DNA of 64,000 nt from Actinomadura formosensis NBRC 14204 (GCF_001552155.1 NZ_BCQQ01000011.1:18583-82582); one strand, 5' to 3'; shown: positions 33,271 to 42,002, counted from the stretch's first letter. Notes: a model not told the origin generated them from the letters alone. A program made the numbers and translations.

Positions 33271-33951
33271 TCATCGGGCGAGCCCGCAATCCCCGCACAT
33301 CCCGCCGCCCGGCACGCGGTAGTACAGGCAGCAGTTGTTCCGGACGAACCCGCCCGACCCGAACTCCCCCGCTCCGGCCAGCGGTTCCCGCCCGAGCAGT
33401 TCCCGCACGAGCGCGACCCGCGCGGGACCGGCGGGCCCGACATTGAGCCCCCCGGCAAGCGCGGACGCGGCATTCCCCCACACCAGCCCGTCCGCGAGCT
33501 TGACAAAGGTCAGCACCATGTCGCGGAACGGCCGCAGGCAACCGTCCACGATCATGGGGTGAATGAGAGCGGCGGCCTGCGCGGTGCTCTCGACCCGCCA
33601 GCCACGCGGCTCCGCGAGCCCCAGGGCGATCGGCTCGCCCGGCGCCCACCGCCAGCGCAGCCCGGCCAGATCCGGCACGATCCCGAGTGCCGCCGCCGCG
33701 ACCACCGGCGACCACAGCCGGGACGCAAGCCCCTGGAAGACCAGCGAGGCGGCCACCCGCCGCTCGTCCGTCCCGAGCCGCTCGGCGTAATCCCCGGTCA
33801 GCGCCCGCAGCCGCGCGGCATCACCGGGAAAAGGCCGCCACGCGCGGTCCGCCGCCCCGGCGGGCGCCGTGACGATCTCGAAGTAGGGCCCGAGCCGGGC
33901 GACGTCGCGCAGCACTCCCGCGACCTCGGCGGGCACGACCTCGACCGGCAT
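33271..33951 (-). CDS. FhuF-like (2Fe-2S) protein
   Basis: A 226-residue protein of the ferric iron reductase FhuF type. The C-terminus carries NCCLYYRVPGGGMCGDCGLA, a Cys-Cys-x10-Cys-x2-Cys cluster motif that binds a [2Fe-2S] centre in FhuF. Upstream the fold has VVAAAALGIVPDLAGLRWRW and the helix FRDMVLTFVKLADGLVWGNA. It may reduce iron from siderophores, but no siderophore genes are near. A 30-residue acidic peptide gene precedes it by 25 bp on the same strand. Confidence 0.8.
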   Translation of the reverse strand: MPVEVVPAEVAGVLRDVARLGPYFEIVTAPAGAADRAWRPFPGDAARLRALTGDYAERLGTDERRVAASLVFQGLASRLWSPVVAAAALGIVPDLAGLRWRWAPGEPIALGLAEPRGWRVESTAQAAALIHPMIVDGCLRPFRDMVLTFVKLADGLVWGNAASALAGGLNVGPAGPARVALVRELLGREPLAGAGEFGSGGFVRNNCCLYYRVPGGGMCGDCGLAR

Positions 33952-33976
33952 GAGCCCAGTCTCGCATCGCGACCGC

Positions 33977-34069
33977 TCAGTCCGCCCGGCGGTCCAGGGC
34001 GGTCTGCAGGGCGCGGGCGGCCTCTTCTTCGGCGTCGTCGGCGGGCGCGTTGGTCCAGGTGTCGTTCAT
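33977..34069 (-). CDS. 30-residue acidic peptide, upstream of the FhuF-like gene
   Basis: ATG 34069 to TGA 33977-33979 encodes 30 residues, beginning MNDTWTNAPADDAEEEAARA and ending in a short helix with RRAD. GGAG is about nine bases upstream of the ATG, and third positions are GC-rich, so it looks translated. It probably shares a transcript with the FhuF-like gene. Function unknown. Confidence 0.6.
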   Translation of the reverse strand: MNDTWTNAPADDAEEEAARALQTALDRRAD

Positions 34070-34301
34070 GATGGAATGCTCCAGATTCGCTGAGCTGTGG
34101 CGAGAGGGCCGCCGGGAGGCCGTGGTTCGCACGGTCCGGCGCGAAAATCGGGCTCACGGCCAGGCAGAACCTCCGCAGCGGGTGCCGGCCTGCCGATGAT
34201 CAGGCCCCGCTGCGGCAGCGAAGGATTACCACGAAGCGCCGCATGACTTCTTGCGAGATTACCTCCGCTCCAGCGGGGTTGTCCCGACCCGTGGCAGAGA
34301 A

Positions 34302-34316
34302 TCTCAATATCTGAGA
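34302..34316. promoter_or_regulatory. Palindrome TCTCA-N5-TGAGA
   Basis: Perfect 5-bp arms, TCTCA and TGAGA, are separated by ATATC and followed by C. This matches the site at 5313-5328 in spacing and arms. It shares the ten bases ATCTGAGACA with the element upstream of the ilvB leader (45695-45704). Confidence 0.5.
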
Positions 34317-34339
34317 CAAGGGAAGGGTGAGAAGCGCCA

Positions 34340-34377
34340 CGGGCGGGCGCCCGGCGCAAGGCCGGACCGCCCGCCCG
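34340..34377 (-). terminator. serA terminator hairpin
   Basis: CGGGCGGGC (34340-34348) pairs perfectly with GCCCGCCCG (34369-34377), 20 bases past the serA stop. The loop is itself GC-rich and can fold further. Confidence 0.7.
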
Positions 34378-34396
34378 CGGGGACGAAAACCCCGGC

Positions 34397-35986
34397 TCAG
34401 CCGGTGAGCTCCACGCGGCGGCCCATGTCGGCGCCCACCTCGCGGGTGATGGCGTCGACGAGCTGCGGGGAGATGGCCGAGTCGACGGTCAGCGCGATCA
34501 GCGCCTTGCCGCCCTTGACGTCGCGGCCGACCTGCATCCCGGCGATGTTGACCTGCTCGTCGCCGAGCAGCTTGCCGACCGCGCCGACGATGCCGGGGCG
34601 GTCGACATAGGAGAAGAACGCCATGTGCTCGGTGGGCACGAGCTCCATGTTGTAGCCGTTGATCTCGATGATCCGCTCGGCGTGCTTCGGGCCGGTGAGC
34701 GTGCCGGACACCGACACGACGGCGCCGTCGGACATGGTGCCGCGCACCTGCACGACGTTGCGCCAGTCGGGGCTGTCCTCGGACGTGGTGAGGGTGACCT
34801 CGACGCCGCGGTCACGGGCGAGGAGCGGCGCGTTGACGAACGTCACGGCCTCCTCGACGACGTCCACGAACACGCCCTTGAGCGCGGCCAGCTCCAGCAC
34901 CTTGACGTCGTGTTCGGCGATCTCGCCGCGGACCACCACGTCCAGCCGGACGGGGACGCCGCCGGCGAGCGCGGTGAAGATGCGGCCGAGCTTCTCGGCG
35001 AGCGGCAGCCCGGGCTTGACGTCCTCGGCGACCGCGCCGCCCTGCACGTTCACGGCGTCCGGCACGAACTCGCCGGACAGCGCGAGCTTCACCGAGCGGG
35101 CGACCTGCGTGCCCGCCTTCTCCTGCGCCTCGTGGGTGCTGGCGCCGAGGTGCGGGGTGACGATCACGTTGTCGTGGTGGAACAGCGGGCTCTCGGTGCA
35201 CGGCTCGGTGCTGAACACGTCGATGCCGGCGGCGGCGACCCGGCCGTCCTTGATCGCGAGGTCGAGGGCCTCCTCGTCCACGATCCCGCCGCGGGCCGCG
35301 TTGACGATCCGGACGGACGGCTTGACCTGCCGCAGCTCTCGGTCTCCGAGGAGGCCGAGGGTCTCGGGCGTCTTCGGCAGGTGGACGGTGATGAAGTCGC
35401 TCTCGCGGAGCAGCTCCTCCAGCGTGACGAGCTTCACGCCGAGCTGCGCGGCGCGGGCGGCCTGCACGTAGGGGTCGAACGCGACCACGTTCATGTCGAA
35501 GGCGGCGAGGCGCTGCGCGACGAGGACGCCGATGCGGCCGAGGCCGAGGACGCCGACGGTCTTGCCCTGCAGTTCGACGCCGGTGTACCTGGAGCGCTTC
35601 CACTCGCCCTGTTTGAGCGCGGCGTGCCCCTGCGGGACGTTGCGCGCGGTGGCGAGGAGCAGCGCGATCGCGTGCTCGGCGGCGGTGACGATGTTGGACG
35701 TGGGCGCGTTGACGACCATGACGCCGGCCTTGGTGGCGGCCTCCACGTCGACGTTGTCGAGGCCGACGCCGGCGCGGGCGACGACCCGCAGCTTCCTGGC
35801 GTGCTGGAACACCTCGGCGGTGACCTTGGTGGCGCTGCGGACGATCAGCGCGTCGACGTCGGCGACGGCGGCCAGCAGCTGCTCCTTGTCACTGCCGTCG
35901 ACGTGCCGGACGTCGAAGTCGGCTTCCAGCACGGCGATGCCGGCCGGGGAGAGTTCTTCTGCGACGAGGACGACGGGCTTGCTCAA
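34397..35986 (-). CDS. serA: D-3-phosphoglycerate dehydrogenase
   Basis: A 529-residue long-form (type I) enzyme oxidising 3-phosphoglycerate in the first step of serine synthesis. The catalytic and NAD domains show VGLDNVDVEAATKAGVMVVN, the Rossmann loop GKTVGVLGLGRIGVLVAQRL (near residue 145), HLPKTPETLGLLG, and NAARGGIVDEEAL. A serine-binding ACT domain at the C-terminus (YVDRPGIVGAVGKLLGDEQV) and an intervening domain (from ~320) match the mycobacterial type. This predicts feedback inhibition by serine. The ATG is at 35986. The gene sits between ilvC and leuB as in other actinomycetes. Confidence 0.97.
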   Translation of the reverse strand: MSKPVVLVAEELSPAGIAVLEADFDVRHVDGSDKEQLLAAVADVDALIVRSATKVTAEVFQHARKLRVVARAGVGLDNVDVEAATKAGVMVVNAPTSNIVTAAEHAIALLLATARNVPQGHAALKQGEWKRSRYTGVELQGKTVGVLGLGRIGVLVAQRLAAFDMNVVAFDPYVQAARAAQLGVKLVTLEELLRESDFITVHLPKTPETLGLLGDRELRQVKPSVRIVNAARGGIVDEEALDLAIKDGRVAAAGIDVFSTEPCTESPLFHHDNVIVTPHLGASTHEAQEKAGTQVARSVKLALSGEFVPDAVNVQGGAVAEDVKPGLPLAEKLGRIFTALAGGVPVRLDVVVRGEIAEHDVKVLELAALKGVFVDVVEEAVTFVNAPLLARDRGVEVTLTTSEDSPDWRNVVQVRGTMSDGAVVSVSGTLTGPKHAERIIEINGYNMELVPTEHMAFFSYVDRPGIVGAVGKLLGDEQVNIAGMQVGRDVKGGKALIALTVDSAISPQLVDAITREVGADMGRRVELTG

Positions 35987-36028
35987 GAGGAAACAGTCCT
36001 TCGGAAAGTGGATGTTCGTGTGCTGTGC

Positions 36029-36049
36029 AGGTGAAGTCGCGAGTCACCT
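36029..36049. promoter_or_regulatory. Inverted repeat upstream of serA
   Basis: AGGTGA (36029-36034) and TCACCT (36044-36049) face each other across 9 bases, 43 bases before the serA start. A possible minus-strand -10 (TATAGA) lies just upstream, near 36077-36082. This is a candidate operator; no regulator is assigned. Confidence 0.35.
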
Positions 36050-36168
36050 CGTCGTGCCCTCGCCCCTGCCAGCGAGTCTATAACCCGTGGGCCGCCGCAG
36101 TCGGCGGCGGGGAAACACCCACCCTTAACTGCCGGTACGGGCAGTCCGGCCGGGTTCGCCCCGGTTCG

Positions 36169-36807
36169 TCAGGCCGCGTTCGGTTCCGGCACCGCGGCGA
36201 GCACGCACGCCACTCCCTCGGCGTCGGCGACGTGGATGTGCGGGACGTCCACGAACACCCGCAGCGGACCGGCCGGCAGCCCCAGTTCCTCGGCCACCTG
36301 CAACTGCACCTCGCGCAGCGGGATGTACATCAGGTAGCCGCGGTGGACGTTCTGCGACCGGAACATCGCCGTCATGATCAGCCGGTAGCCGCGGATGCGG
36401 AACGACAGCGCGGTCAGGGCGGGCAGCCCGTCCGCCGGCTCACCCGGGATCGTCAGCGAGATCCACGCGCTCGTCGTCCACGGCCTGGCCCGCAGCAGGT
36501 CCACCACCCACCGGATCTGGTCGTGCCCGTCCAGGTCGTGCAGCCTCGGCCAGTACCGCCCGCGGACGACACGGCGGGTGCGCTCCTGCGCCCGCCGGAC
36601 CAGCCGCACCCGGTCGCCGTGCTCGTGCAGGATCGGGTCCTCCCAGCTCAGCGAGTTGATCTCGAACACCAGCGGGGGCCCCTCGATGATGGGACCGCCG
36701 TCCTCCAGCCCGGCCTCCCCGGCCGCCCAGACGTGCCGGAGCACGCCGATCCACGCCTGCCCGCACGTCTCCCAGCGCCGGACGTCCCTGTCCCCTCGCG
36801 CCGGCAT
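36169..36807 (-). CDS. Thymidylate-synthase-like protein, catalytic Cys apparently absent
   Basis: A 212-residue protein whose second half follows the thymidylate synthase fold: PALTALSFRIRGYRLIMTAM then FRSQNVHRGYLMYIPLREVQ LQVAEELGLPAG, and VDVPHIHVAD. In true enzymes the first block starts P-C-H; here it reads GLPALTAL, with no cysteine. The RSxD and N residues that bind dUMP read RSQN and Y, and H-x-Y becomes H-I-H. Synthase activity is therefore unlikely. ATG 36807 has GGAG seven bases upstream. It is one base after a small ORF and is probably coupled to it. Role unknown. Confidence 0.6.
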   Translation of the reverse strand: MPARGDRDVRRWETCGQAWIGVLRHVWAAGEAGLEDGGPIIEGPPLVFEINSLSWEDPILHEHGDRVRLVRRAQERTRRVVRGRYWPRLHDLDGHDQIRWVVDLLRARPWTTSAWISLTIPGEPADGLPALTALSFRIRGYRLIMTAMFRSQNVHRGYLMYIPLREVQLQVAEELGLPAGPLRVFVDVPHIHVADAEGVACVLAAVPEPNAA

Positions 36808-36808
36808 G

Positions 36809-36931
36809 TCATGACTCCGCACCGTTATTCGGAGATTTACCTGCCCGCGGGATTGCCGCGCCGGCAGGGAATTGCGCGTCGCCTCCGGCCGATGACCTTC
36901 CGTTGCCCTCGATCAGCCTCACACCGCTCAT
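36809..36931 (-). CDS. Possible 40-residue ORF coupled to the TS-like gene
   Basis: ATG 36931 encodes MSGVRLIEGN and 30 more residues, Gly/Ala/Ser-rich, ending NNGAES, with TGA at 36809-36811. GAGG lies eight bases upstream. The stop is one base before the TS-like start codon, an arrangement that suggests translational coupling. The frame stays open further upstream, but only from a TTG with no ribosome site. I do not recognise the product. Confidence 0.4.
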   Translation of the reverse strand: MSGVRLIEGNGRSSAGGDAQFPAGAAIPRAGKSPNNGAES

Positions 36932-37146
36932 GCACTCCGCCTCAACGCCCGCCGCGGCGGCGGTCACGTAAGTGTTCGCGCAGGTACTCCCAGTACCGGC
37001 CGCACCCGTCACCGCTTTCTTCAAGTATCAGGCAAAGTACCCAGAAAGGGTAGGGATATTTATCCCGGCGACACCTTCACCGGCTTTCTGACCGTGATCT
37101 TCCCCGTGGGTCACTGGACAATCCGTCCAAACGATCGTGAAATGCT
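36932..37146. other. Upstream region of the TS-like unit
   Basis: About 215 bp (339 bp if the 40-codon ORF is not real). On the minus strand one frame reads ESGDGCGRYWEYLREHLRDR before a TGA that overlaps the ribosome site of the 40-codon ORF. It has no ATG, GTG or TTG start, so it may be a gene remnant. Local GC is low around 37020-37090, where a promoter is likely. Confidence 0.4.
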
Positions 37147-38727
37147 TCACCAGGGATCGGGGGCGTCCCGGTGCAGCACGATGTAGCCCTCCCGCTGGAA
37201 GATCACCCGGTAGCCGGCGGCCTCCTGCCGGGCGACCCGCCGCCGCTGCTCGGCGACCGACGGGAAGGGGAACTCCAGCTGTCCGACGTACGCGACCACC
37301 CAGGGCGCGCCGCGCGGGTGCTCGTCCCACAGGAGCACGCGGGCGCGGGAGGTCAGCGCCGGTCCGACACCGTTCGCGGCCTCGACGAGCGCGCCGTCGG
37401 GGATCGTCGCGACCGCCGCCGATGCCGCGCGGGCGCGTTCGTTCGGCTGCCACAGCGCCGGATCGGCCAGGTACCGGTAGGCGAAGAACGGCACGCAGAC
37501 GAGCGTGGCGGCCAGCGCCCCGGCCATCGGCGGGACGGGCGGGACCCGCCGCGCCGCCCCGAGCCGTCCGCGCAGCCGCGCCGCCCCGTCCACCGCCGCG
37601 AGGACGAGCACGGCGACGATGAACGCGTTGTAGTGATAGTGCGGCTCCCACCAGTTGCCGAAGCGGCTGGCGAGCATCCGCTCGGCCAGCAGCGGCAGCG
37701 CGGTCAGCGTCAGCGGGGAGGCGAGCGGCAGCAGGAGCAGCGGCAGGACGACCAGCGCCATCGTCACGACCTTCTGCGGCGGGTCGGCGAGCACGGTCAG
37801 GACGTCCCACGGATGGGTGAGCGCGTGCGCGGCGGCGTGCGGCACGTCCGGGCCGAGCGCTCCGTACGCCCAGTAGTAGCCGTTGTCACCGCCGAACGCC
37901 GCGATGAGGACGCGGGAGCAGACCCAGGTGGCGGCCAGCCCGACCACGACGTAGGTGAGGCCGGCGCGCCGGTCGCCTCGCGGCAGCAGGTCGCCGAACC
38001 CGCGGCGCTCGCCTTCCTGCTCGTCCGGACGGGTGAGCAGGTAGATGCCGAAGCCCGCGAGGAGGAGCCCCATGTCCTCCTTGGTGAGCAGCAGGAGGAA
38101 CGCGGCCCCTGCCGCCTGGACCCGCCGTCCCGCGTCGTACCGCTCGACGAGCAGCGCCGACAGCAGCGGCACGAACGCGACCTCGTGGAAGTCGAACGCG
38201 AGCGCCTCGGCGATCGGCCAGGACAGCGCGTACGCGACGGCCGCGCAGTACGCGGCGCCGCGGCCGAGCCTGCGTTCGGTGTACCGCCAGATCGGCCAGA
38301 TCGCGAGCGCGAACAGCACGGCCTGCGCGACCAGCAGCGTCTCCGGGCCGCCGTGGATCCAGTAGAGCGGCGCGAGCAGCGCCAGGATCGGCGAGAAGTG
38401 GTCGCCGAGGACGGAGAAGTGGGGGCCGAAGTCGTTGTGGACGCCCTTGACCATCGCGACGGGAAGATCGAACCGGCTGTAGGAGCGAACCGCCTGATCG
38501 AAGATCACCAGGTCGTAACTGCCGGTCCGGAAGGCGCGCAGCCGCATCAGCGAGTACGCCGCGTACAGCAGCGCGCTCGCCGCGATCAGCGCGGCGGGCG
38601 GCAGGCGGCGCCGGGTGCCTCCCCCGGCGCCGGCGGGGATCTCGCCGGCGGGTCCCCGCGCCACGACGATCTCCGCCACGCGCCGGACGCTACCATCGGT
38701 CCGGCGCGCGGCTGAGTTTCGGGCCAC
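37147..38727 (-). CDS. DUF2079 polytopic membrane protein
   Basis: A 526-residue membrane protein of the DUF2079 family, related to glycosyltransferase-C-type membrane proteins; function unknown. It has around ten helices and the family blocks AFRTGSYDLVIFDQAVRSYS, FSVLGDHFSPILALLAPLYW, and LAFDFHEVAFVPLLSALLV. LLTKEDMGLLLAGFGIYL and FGNWWEPHYHYNAFIVAVLV follow. The start GTG 38727 has AGGAAA overlapping the stop of the ABC permease gene, so it is the last gene of that run. A GTG at 38679 is an alternative start. Confidence 0.85.
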   Translation of the reverse strand: MARNSAARRTDGSVRRVAEIVVARGPAGEIPAGAGGGTRRRLPPAALIAASALLYAAYSLMRLRAFRTGSYDLVIFDQAVRSYSRFDLPVAMVKGVHNDFGPHFSVLGDHFSPILALLAPLYWIHGGPETLLVAQAVLFALAIWPIWRYTERRLGRGAAYCAAVAYALSWPIAEALAFDFHEVAFVPLLSALLVERYDAGRRVQAAGAAFLLLLTKEDMGLLLAGFGIYLLTRPDEQEGERRGFGDLLPRGDRRAGLTYVVVGLAATWVCSRVLIAAFGGDNGYYWAYGALGPDVPHAAAHALTHPWDVLTVLADPPQKVVTMALVVLPLLLLPLASPLTLTALPLLAERMLASRFGNWWEPHYHYNAFIVAVLVLAAVDGAARLRGRLGAARRVPPVPPMAGALAATLVCVPFFAYRYLADPALWQPNERARAASAAVATIPDGALVEAANGVGPALTSRARVLLWDEHPRGAPWVVAYVGQLEFPFPSVAEQRRRVARQEAAGYRVIFQREGYIVLHRDAPDPW

Positions 38728-38734
38728 GCGTTTC

Positions 38735-40690
38735 CTAAGTCGGATTGCGACGCGTCATGGGCAGGTTCGACCGGGTGAACGCCCCGGCGACGAGCGCGGC
38801 GAGGAGCGGGAGGCCGACGGCGATGGCCGCCAGCAGCGCCCACGGGATGTCGATGATCGTGCCGTGCTGCGGCGCGCCGAACTCCTCGACCTGCGCCGTG
38901 AGCGGACGCGTCACCGCGATGCCGGGGACGAGGCCGCCCGCGATGCCGAGCCAGCAGCCCAGCACGGCGATGAACCCGGCCCGGCCCATGGTCAGCAGCC
39001 GGCGGGCGCGCGGTCCCGCGCCGACCGCGCCGAGCGTCGCGAGGTCGGGGCGGGCGTCGGCGGACGCCAGGCCCGTCGCGATCAGCGCGCCGCCGAACAC
39101 CAGGATCGCCGCGGCCGCCCCGAGCGCCAGGGTGATCTCGTCGAACGACTTGGTGAAGCCCCGCTCGACGTAGACGGCGCCCTCGTCCTTGGAGAAGGAG
39201 TCCAGGACCCTGTCCAGCCGTGCCTGCTCGGCCTCGGTGACGCGGTGGTCCGCGCGGTCGATGCCGAACGCCTCCGTCCGGACGGGCAGCCCGATCCGCT
39301 CGGCGACCGCCGGGGGAACGATGGTCCGCACGGGCGAGTCGCCGGAGGCGGCGACGGCCGGCAGGTCCTTGATCGTCCGGATGGTGCGCTGTTCCTCGTT
39401 CGCCCAGTAGAACACCGTGGCGGTCACCTTGCCCTCGGCCGGCGGCCGCACCCCGAACAGCACGACCTTGCCCGCGTTCAGCGCGGAGGTGACGGCTGGG
39501 TCCTCGGCGCCGAGCAGCATCGCGGCCTCGCGGGGGCCGCCGACCACGTTGTCCATGACGACGGAGCCGTCGTACAGCTCGGAGCCCCCGGCGAACTCGA
39601 CGCCGGGGCACTGCGCCGTGTCGCCGGGCGGGCAGGCGGTCCCCGGTCCGGGCAGGGCCTTCAGCGTGCGGACGGGCACACCGGGCAGGGCGCGCCAGAC
39701 GGCTTGGCCGACCGCGTCCGCCCGGTCCAGCGGCGGCCGGACCAGCGCCGACCCCATGGGCAGTTTCGGCTGGTACTCGATCTGCCGCTGCCGGAAGTCA
39801 CTGGCGCCCCCGATGGCCAGCGCGGTGATCCCGGCGACGGCGGCCATGATCGCGGCGACCGCGGGTGCGGTGCGGGACCGGTTGCGCGCGGCGTCCCGGA
39901 CGGCGAAGCGCAGCGGCATCGGCAGCAGGGGGGCGAGCCGCCCGGTGGTGCCGACGAGCCACGGGCAGGCGAGCACGAGCCCGATGATGACCAGCGCCGC
40001 GCCGGCCGCCGCGCCGAGTTCCCGCCACTGCCGGGTGCCCCACACCGACAGCGTGAGGCCCGCGAGGACGAGCATGCCGCCGGCGATCGGCCAGCCGCGG
40101 CGGGCCGGGCCGGGCGGTTCGCGGCGGCCGGCGAGGGCGGCGACGACGTCCATCCGGGCGGCCTGCGCGGCGGGCACGAGCGCGGCCAGCAGCCCGCTGC
40201 CCGCGCCGAACAGCATCGTCAGGGCGACGGCGAGCCACGGCACCGCCAGGGACGGCGCGTCGCCGCCGGTGGCGCGGTTGACGATGGACGCCGAGGCGAT
40301 GCCGAGCGCGGCCCCGCCGACCGCGGCGGCCCCGCCGAGCAGCAGCCCGCTCGCAAGGACCGTGGCACGCAGGTGCCGGCCGCTGCCGCCGGCCGCCGCG
40401 ACGAGCGCGAGGTCGCGGCGGCGCCTGCGGACGTCCACCGCGAACGCCGGGCCCGCCAGCAGGACGATCTCCAGCACGACCATCGCGAAGATCATCGCGA
40501 GCACGGCGCCCTCGCCGGAACTCGACTGGGCCGGTTCCGGCTCTGCCGCCCCGGCCGTGCGCCAGAGCACGGCCAGGGCGACGACGGCGGCGACCGGCAG
40601 CCCGATCATGCCCAGGATCAGCGCCGTGCGCCCCTTGGCGCGCTGCGCGTCCTGCCGGGCGAGGCGCAGCGCGAATCGGTAGCGATTCAC
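38735..40690 (-). CDS. ABC transporter permease (FtsX/MacB-like)
   Basis: A 651-residue permease with several membrane helices: one near residues 24-46, clustered helices near 70-260, and a C-terminal FtsX-type set (TLALGAAAAILVFGGALIA, GFIAVLGCWLGIAGGLVPG, IPWALLAAIAVGLPLLAALV). A large extracytoplasmic loop between ~330 and ~520 contains Cys residues (GTACPPGDTAQCPG) that could form a disulfide. It works with the ATPase just upstream, whose stop overlaps its GTG start by 4 bp. Such systems export drugs, lipids or peptides; the substrate is unknown. Confidence 0.88.
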   Translation of the reverse strand: MNRYRFALRLARQDAQRAKGRTALILGMIGLPVAAVVALAVLWRTAGAAEPEPAQSSSGEGAVLAMIFAMVVLEIVLLAGPAFAVDVRRRRRDLALVAAAGGSGRHLRATVLASGLLLGGAAAVGGAALGIASASIVNRATGGDAPSLAVPWLAVALTMLFGAGSGLLAALVPAAQAARMDVVAALAGRREPPGPARRGWPIAGGMLVLAGLTLSVWGTRQWRELGAAAGAALVIIGLVLACPWLVGTTGRLAPLLPMPLRFAVRDAARNRSRTAPAVAAIMAAVAGITALAIGGASDFRQRQIEYQPKLPMGSALVRPPLDRADAVGQAVWRALPGVPVRTLKALPGPGTACPPGDTAQCPGVEFAGGSELYDGSVVMDNVVGGPREAAMLLGAEDPAVTSALNAGKVVLFGVRPPAEGKVTATVFYWANEEQRTIRTIKDLPAVAASGDSPVRTIVPPAVAERIGLPVRTEAFGIDRADHRVTEAEQARLDRVLDSFSKDEGAVYVERGFTKSFDEITLALGAAAAILVFGGALIATGLASADARPDLATLGAVGAGPRARRLLTMGRAGFIAVLGCWLGIAGGLVPGIAVTRPLTAQVEEFGAPQHGTIIDIPWALLAAIAVGLPLLAALVAGAFTRSNLPMTRRNPT

Positions 40691-41403
40691 TTCGCCTCCT
40701 GGAGCAGGGTCTCGGGCCCGGAGCGGTCTGGGGTGGCATCGACGATCCGGCCGTCGCGCAGGAACACGACCCGGTCGGCCCAGGCGGCGTGCCGGGACTC
40801 GTGCGTGACCATCAGGCAGGACGCGCCCGCGTCGCAGCGGCCCCGCAGCACCCGCATGACGTCCTCGCCGGTGTGGCTGTCGAGCGCGCCGGTCGGCTCG
40901 TCGGCGAGGACGAGCCGGCGGTCGCCGACGAGCGCGCGGGCGATCGCGACGCGCTGCTGCTGGCCGCCGGACATCTCGTCCGGGAACCGGTCGGCGAGTT
41001 CGGCGACGCCGACCTCGCTCAGCGCGTGCCGCGCCTCCACGCGGGCCTGGCGGGTGCGGACGCCGTCCAGTTCGCGCGGCAGCATGACGTTCTCGGCGGC
41101 GGTCAGGCTGGGGATGAGGTTGAGGTCCTGGAAGACGTAGCCGACGGCGCGGCGGCGCAGCGCCGAGCGTTCGGCCCGGCTGAGCGCGCCGAGGTCGGCG
41201 CCGTCCACGACGACCTGCCCGGACGTGGGCGCGTCGAGGCCGCCGGCGAGCGTCAGCAGGGTCGACTTGCCGGAGCCGGAGGGGCCCATCACCGCGACGA
41301 ACTCGCCCGGTGCGACGTCCAGCGTCACCTCGGCGAGGGCGTGTACGAGACCTGGCCCCGTCCCGTGGTCGCGGGAGACGCCCCGCATGGACAGGACGCT
41401 CAT
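40687..41403 (-). CDS. ABC transporter ATP-binding protein (LolD/MacB type)
   Basis: A 238-residue ATPase with Walker A MGPSGSGKSTLLTLAGGL (near residue 40), Q-loop YVFQDLNLIPSLTAAENVML, and signature MSGGQQQRVAIARAL. Walker B LVLADEPTGALDSHTGEDV and the H-loop MVTHESRHAAWADR follow. The sequence is of the MacB/LolD class that partners FtsX-like permeases. ATG 41403 overlaps the PadR stop (ATGA) and its own stop overlaps the permease start, so padR, ATPase and permease are one operon. Confidence 0.95.
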   Translation of the reverse strand: MSVLSMRGVSRDHGTGPGLVHALAEVTLDVAPGEFVAVMGPSGSGKSTLLTLAGGLDAPTSGQVVVDGADLGALSRAERSALRRRAVGYVFQDLNLIPSLTAAENVMLPRELDGVRTRQARVEARHALSEVGVAELADRFPDEMSGGQQQRVAIARALVGDRRLVLADEPTGALDSHTGEDVMRVLRGRCDAGASCLMVTHESRHAAWADRVVFLRDGRIVDATPDRSGPETLLQEAK

Positions 41404-41987
41404 CGCCGCGCCTCCTCGTCGGCCCGTGCGGGCGCCTCGGCGGGAGCCGCGGGTGCGGGCGGCTCGGCGCGGACGATGTAGGACTCGCAGTGGTCCAGCC
41501 AGCGCACCTCGGCCTCCGCCTGGAAGATCATGGATTCCAGGACGAGCCGCCACGCGCGGTCGCCCTGGTCGGCGGGGACGGCGGGCGCGTCGGCCTTCAG
41601 CCGGGTGAGGTCCTGGAGAGAGCGCAGCGTGGCGGTGCGCTGGACCTGGACGACGCGGGCGGCGTCCACGCCGGGGGTGGTGACGGCCATCGCCAGCTTG
41701 ATCGCCAGTTCGTCGCGCGGCCGGTCGGACCGGACGAGCGGGGTGGCGAACCACCGCCGGACGTCCTCCTCACCCGCCGGGGTGATCCGGTAGACGAAGC
41801 GGCCCTCACCGTCGGCGCCGACGCGGGTGACGAAGTCGTCGCGTTCGAGGCGGGAGAGCGTGGAGTAGACCTGGCCGATGTTGAGCGGCCAGGTGGCGCC
41901 GGTCGAGGACTCGAACTCGGCGCGCAGCTGGTAGCCGTAGCGGGGCCCCTGGGACAGCAGTGCCAGCAGGCCATGACGGATCGACAT
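41400..41987 (-). CDS. PadR-family transcriptional regulator
   Basis: A 195-residue PadR repressor. The winged helix is SIRHGLLALLSQGPRYGYQL RAEFE with NIGQVYSTLSRLERDDFV (residues 2-55), and the C-terminal helical domain provides dimer contacts. ATG 41987 (MSIRHGLLAL) is chosen; the frame is open to 42038, but that stretch is operator DNA. PadR proteins usually repress an adjacent exporter and release DNA when they bind its substrate, which fits this operon. Two dyads lie directly upstream. Confidence 0.92.
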   Translation of the reverse strand: MSIRHGLLALLSQGPRYGYQLRAEFESSTGATWPLNIGQVYSTLSRLERDDFVTRVGADGEGRFVYRITPAGEEDVRRWFATPLVRSDRPRDELAIKLAMAVTTPGVDAARVVQVQRTATLRSLQDLTRLKADAPAVPADQGDRAWRLVLESMIFQAEAEVRWLDHCESYIVRAEPPAPAAPAEAPARADEEARR

Positions 41988-42002
41988 GCCTACCAAGTAT
42001 GC

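Larger units (their letters stand above)
34070..34396. promoter_or_regulatory. Intergenic region with serA terminator and an NdgR-like palindrome
   Basis: This 327-bp gap has no gene. On the minus strand it first holds the serA terminator (34340-34377), then the palindrome TCTCAATATCTGAGA (34302-34316), which resembles the leuC/iclR site. After these comes the promoter and leader region of the acidic-peptide/FhuF-like operon. The palindrome is 233 bases before the next start codon. Confidence 0.5.

Noticed and set aside
36809..37024. A 71-codon version of the ORF upstream of the TS-like gene
   Set aside because: The longer form would start at a TTG with no ribosome site; the ATG at 36931 is better placed.
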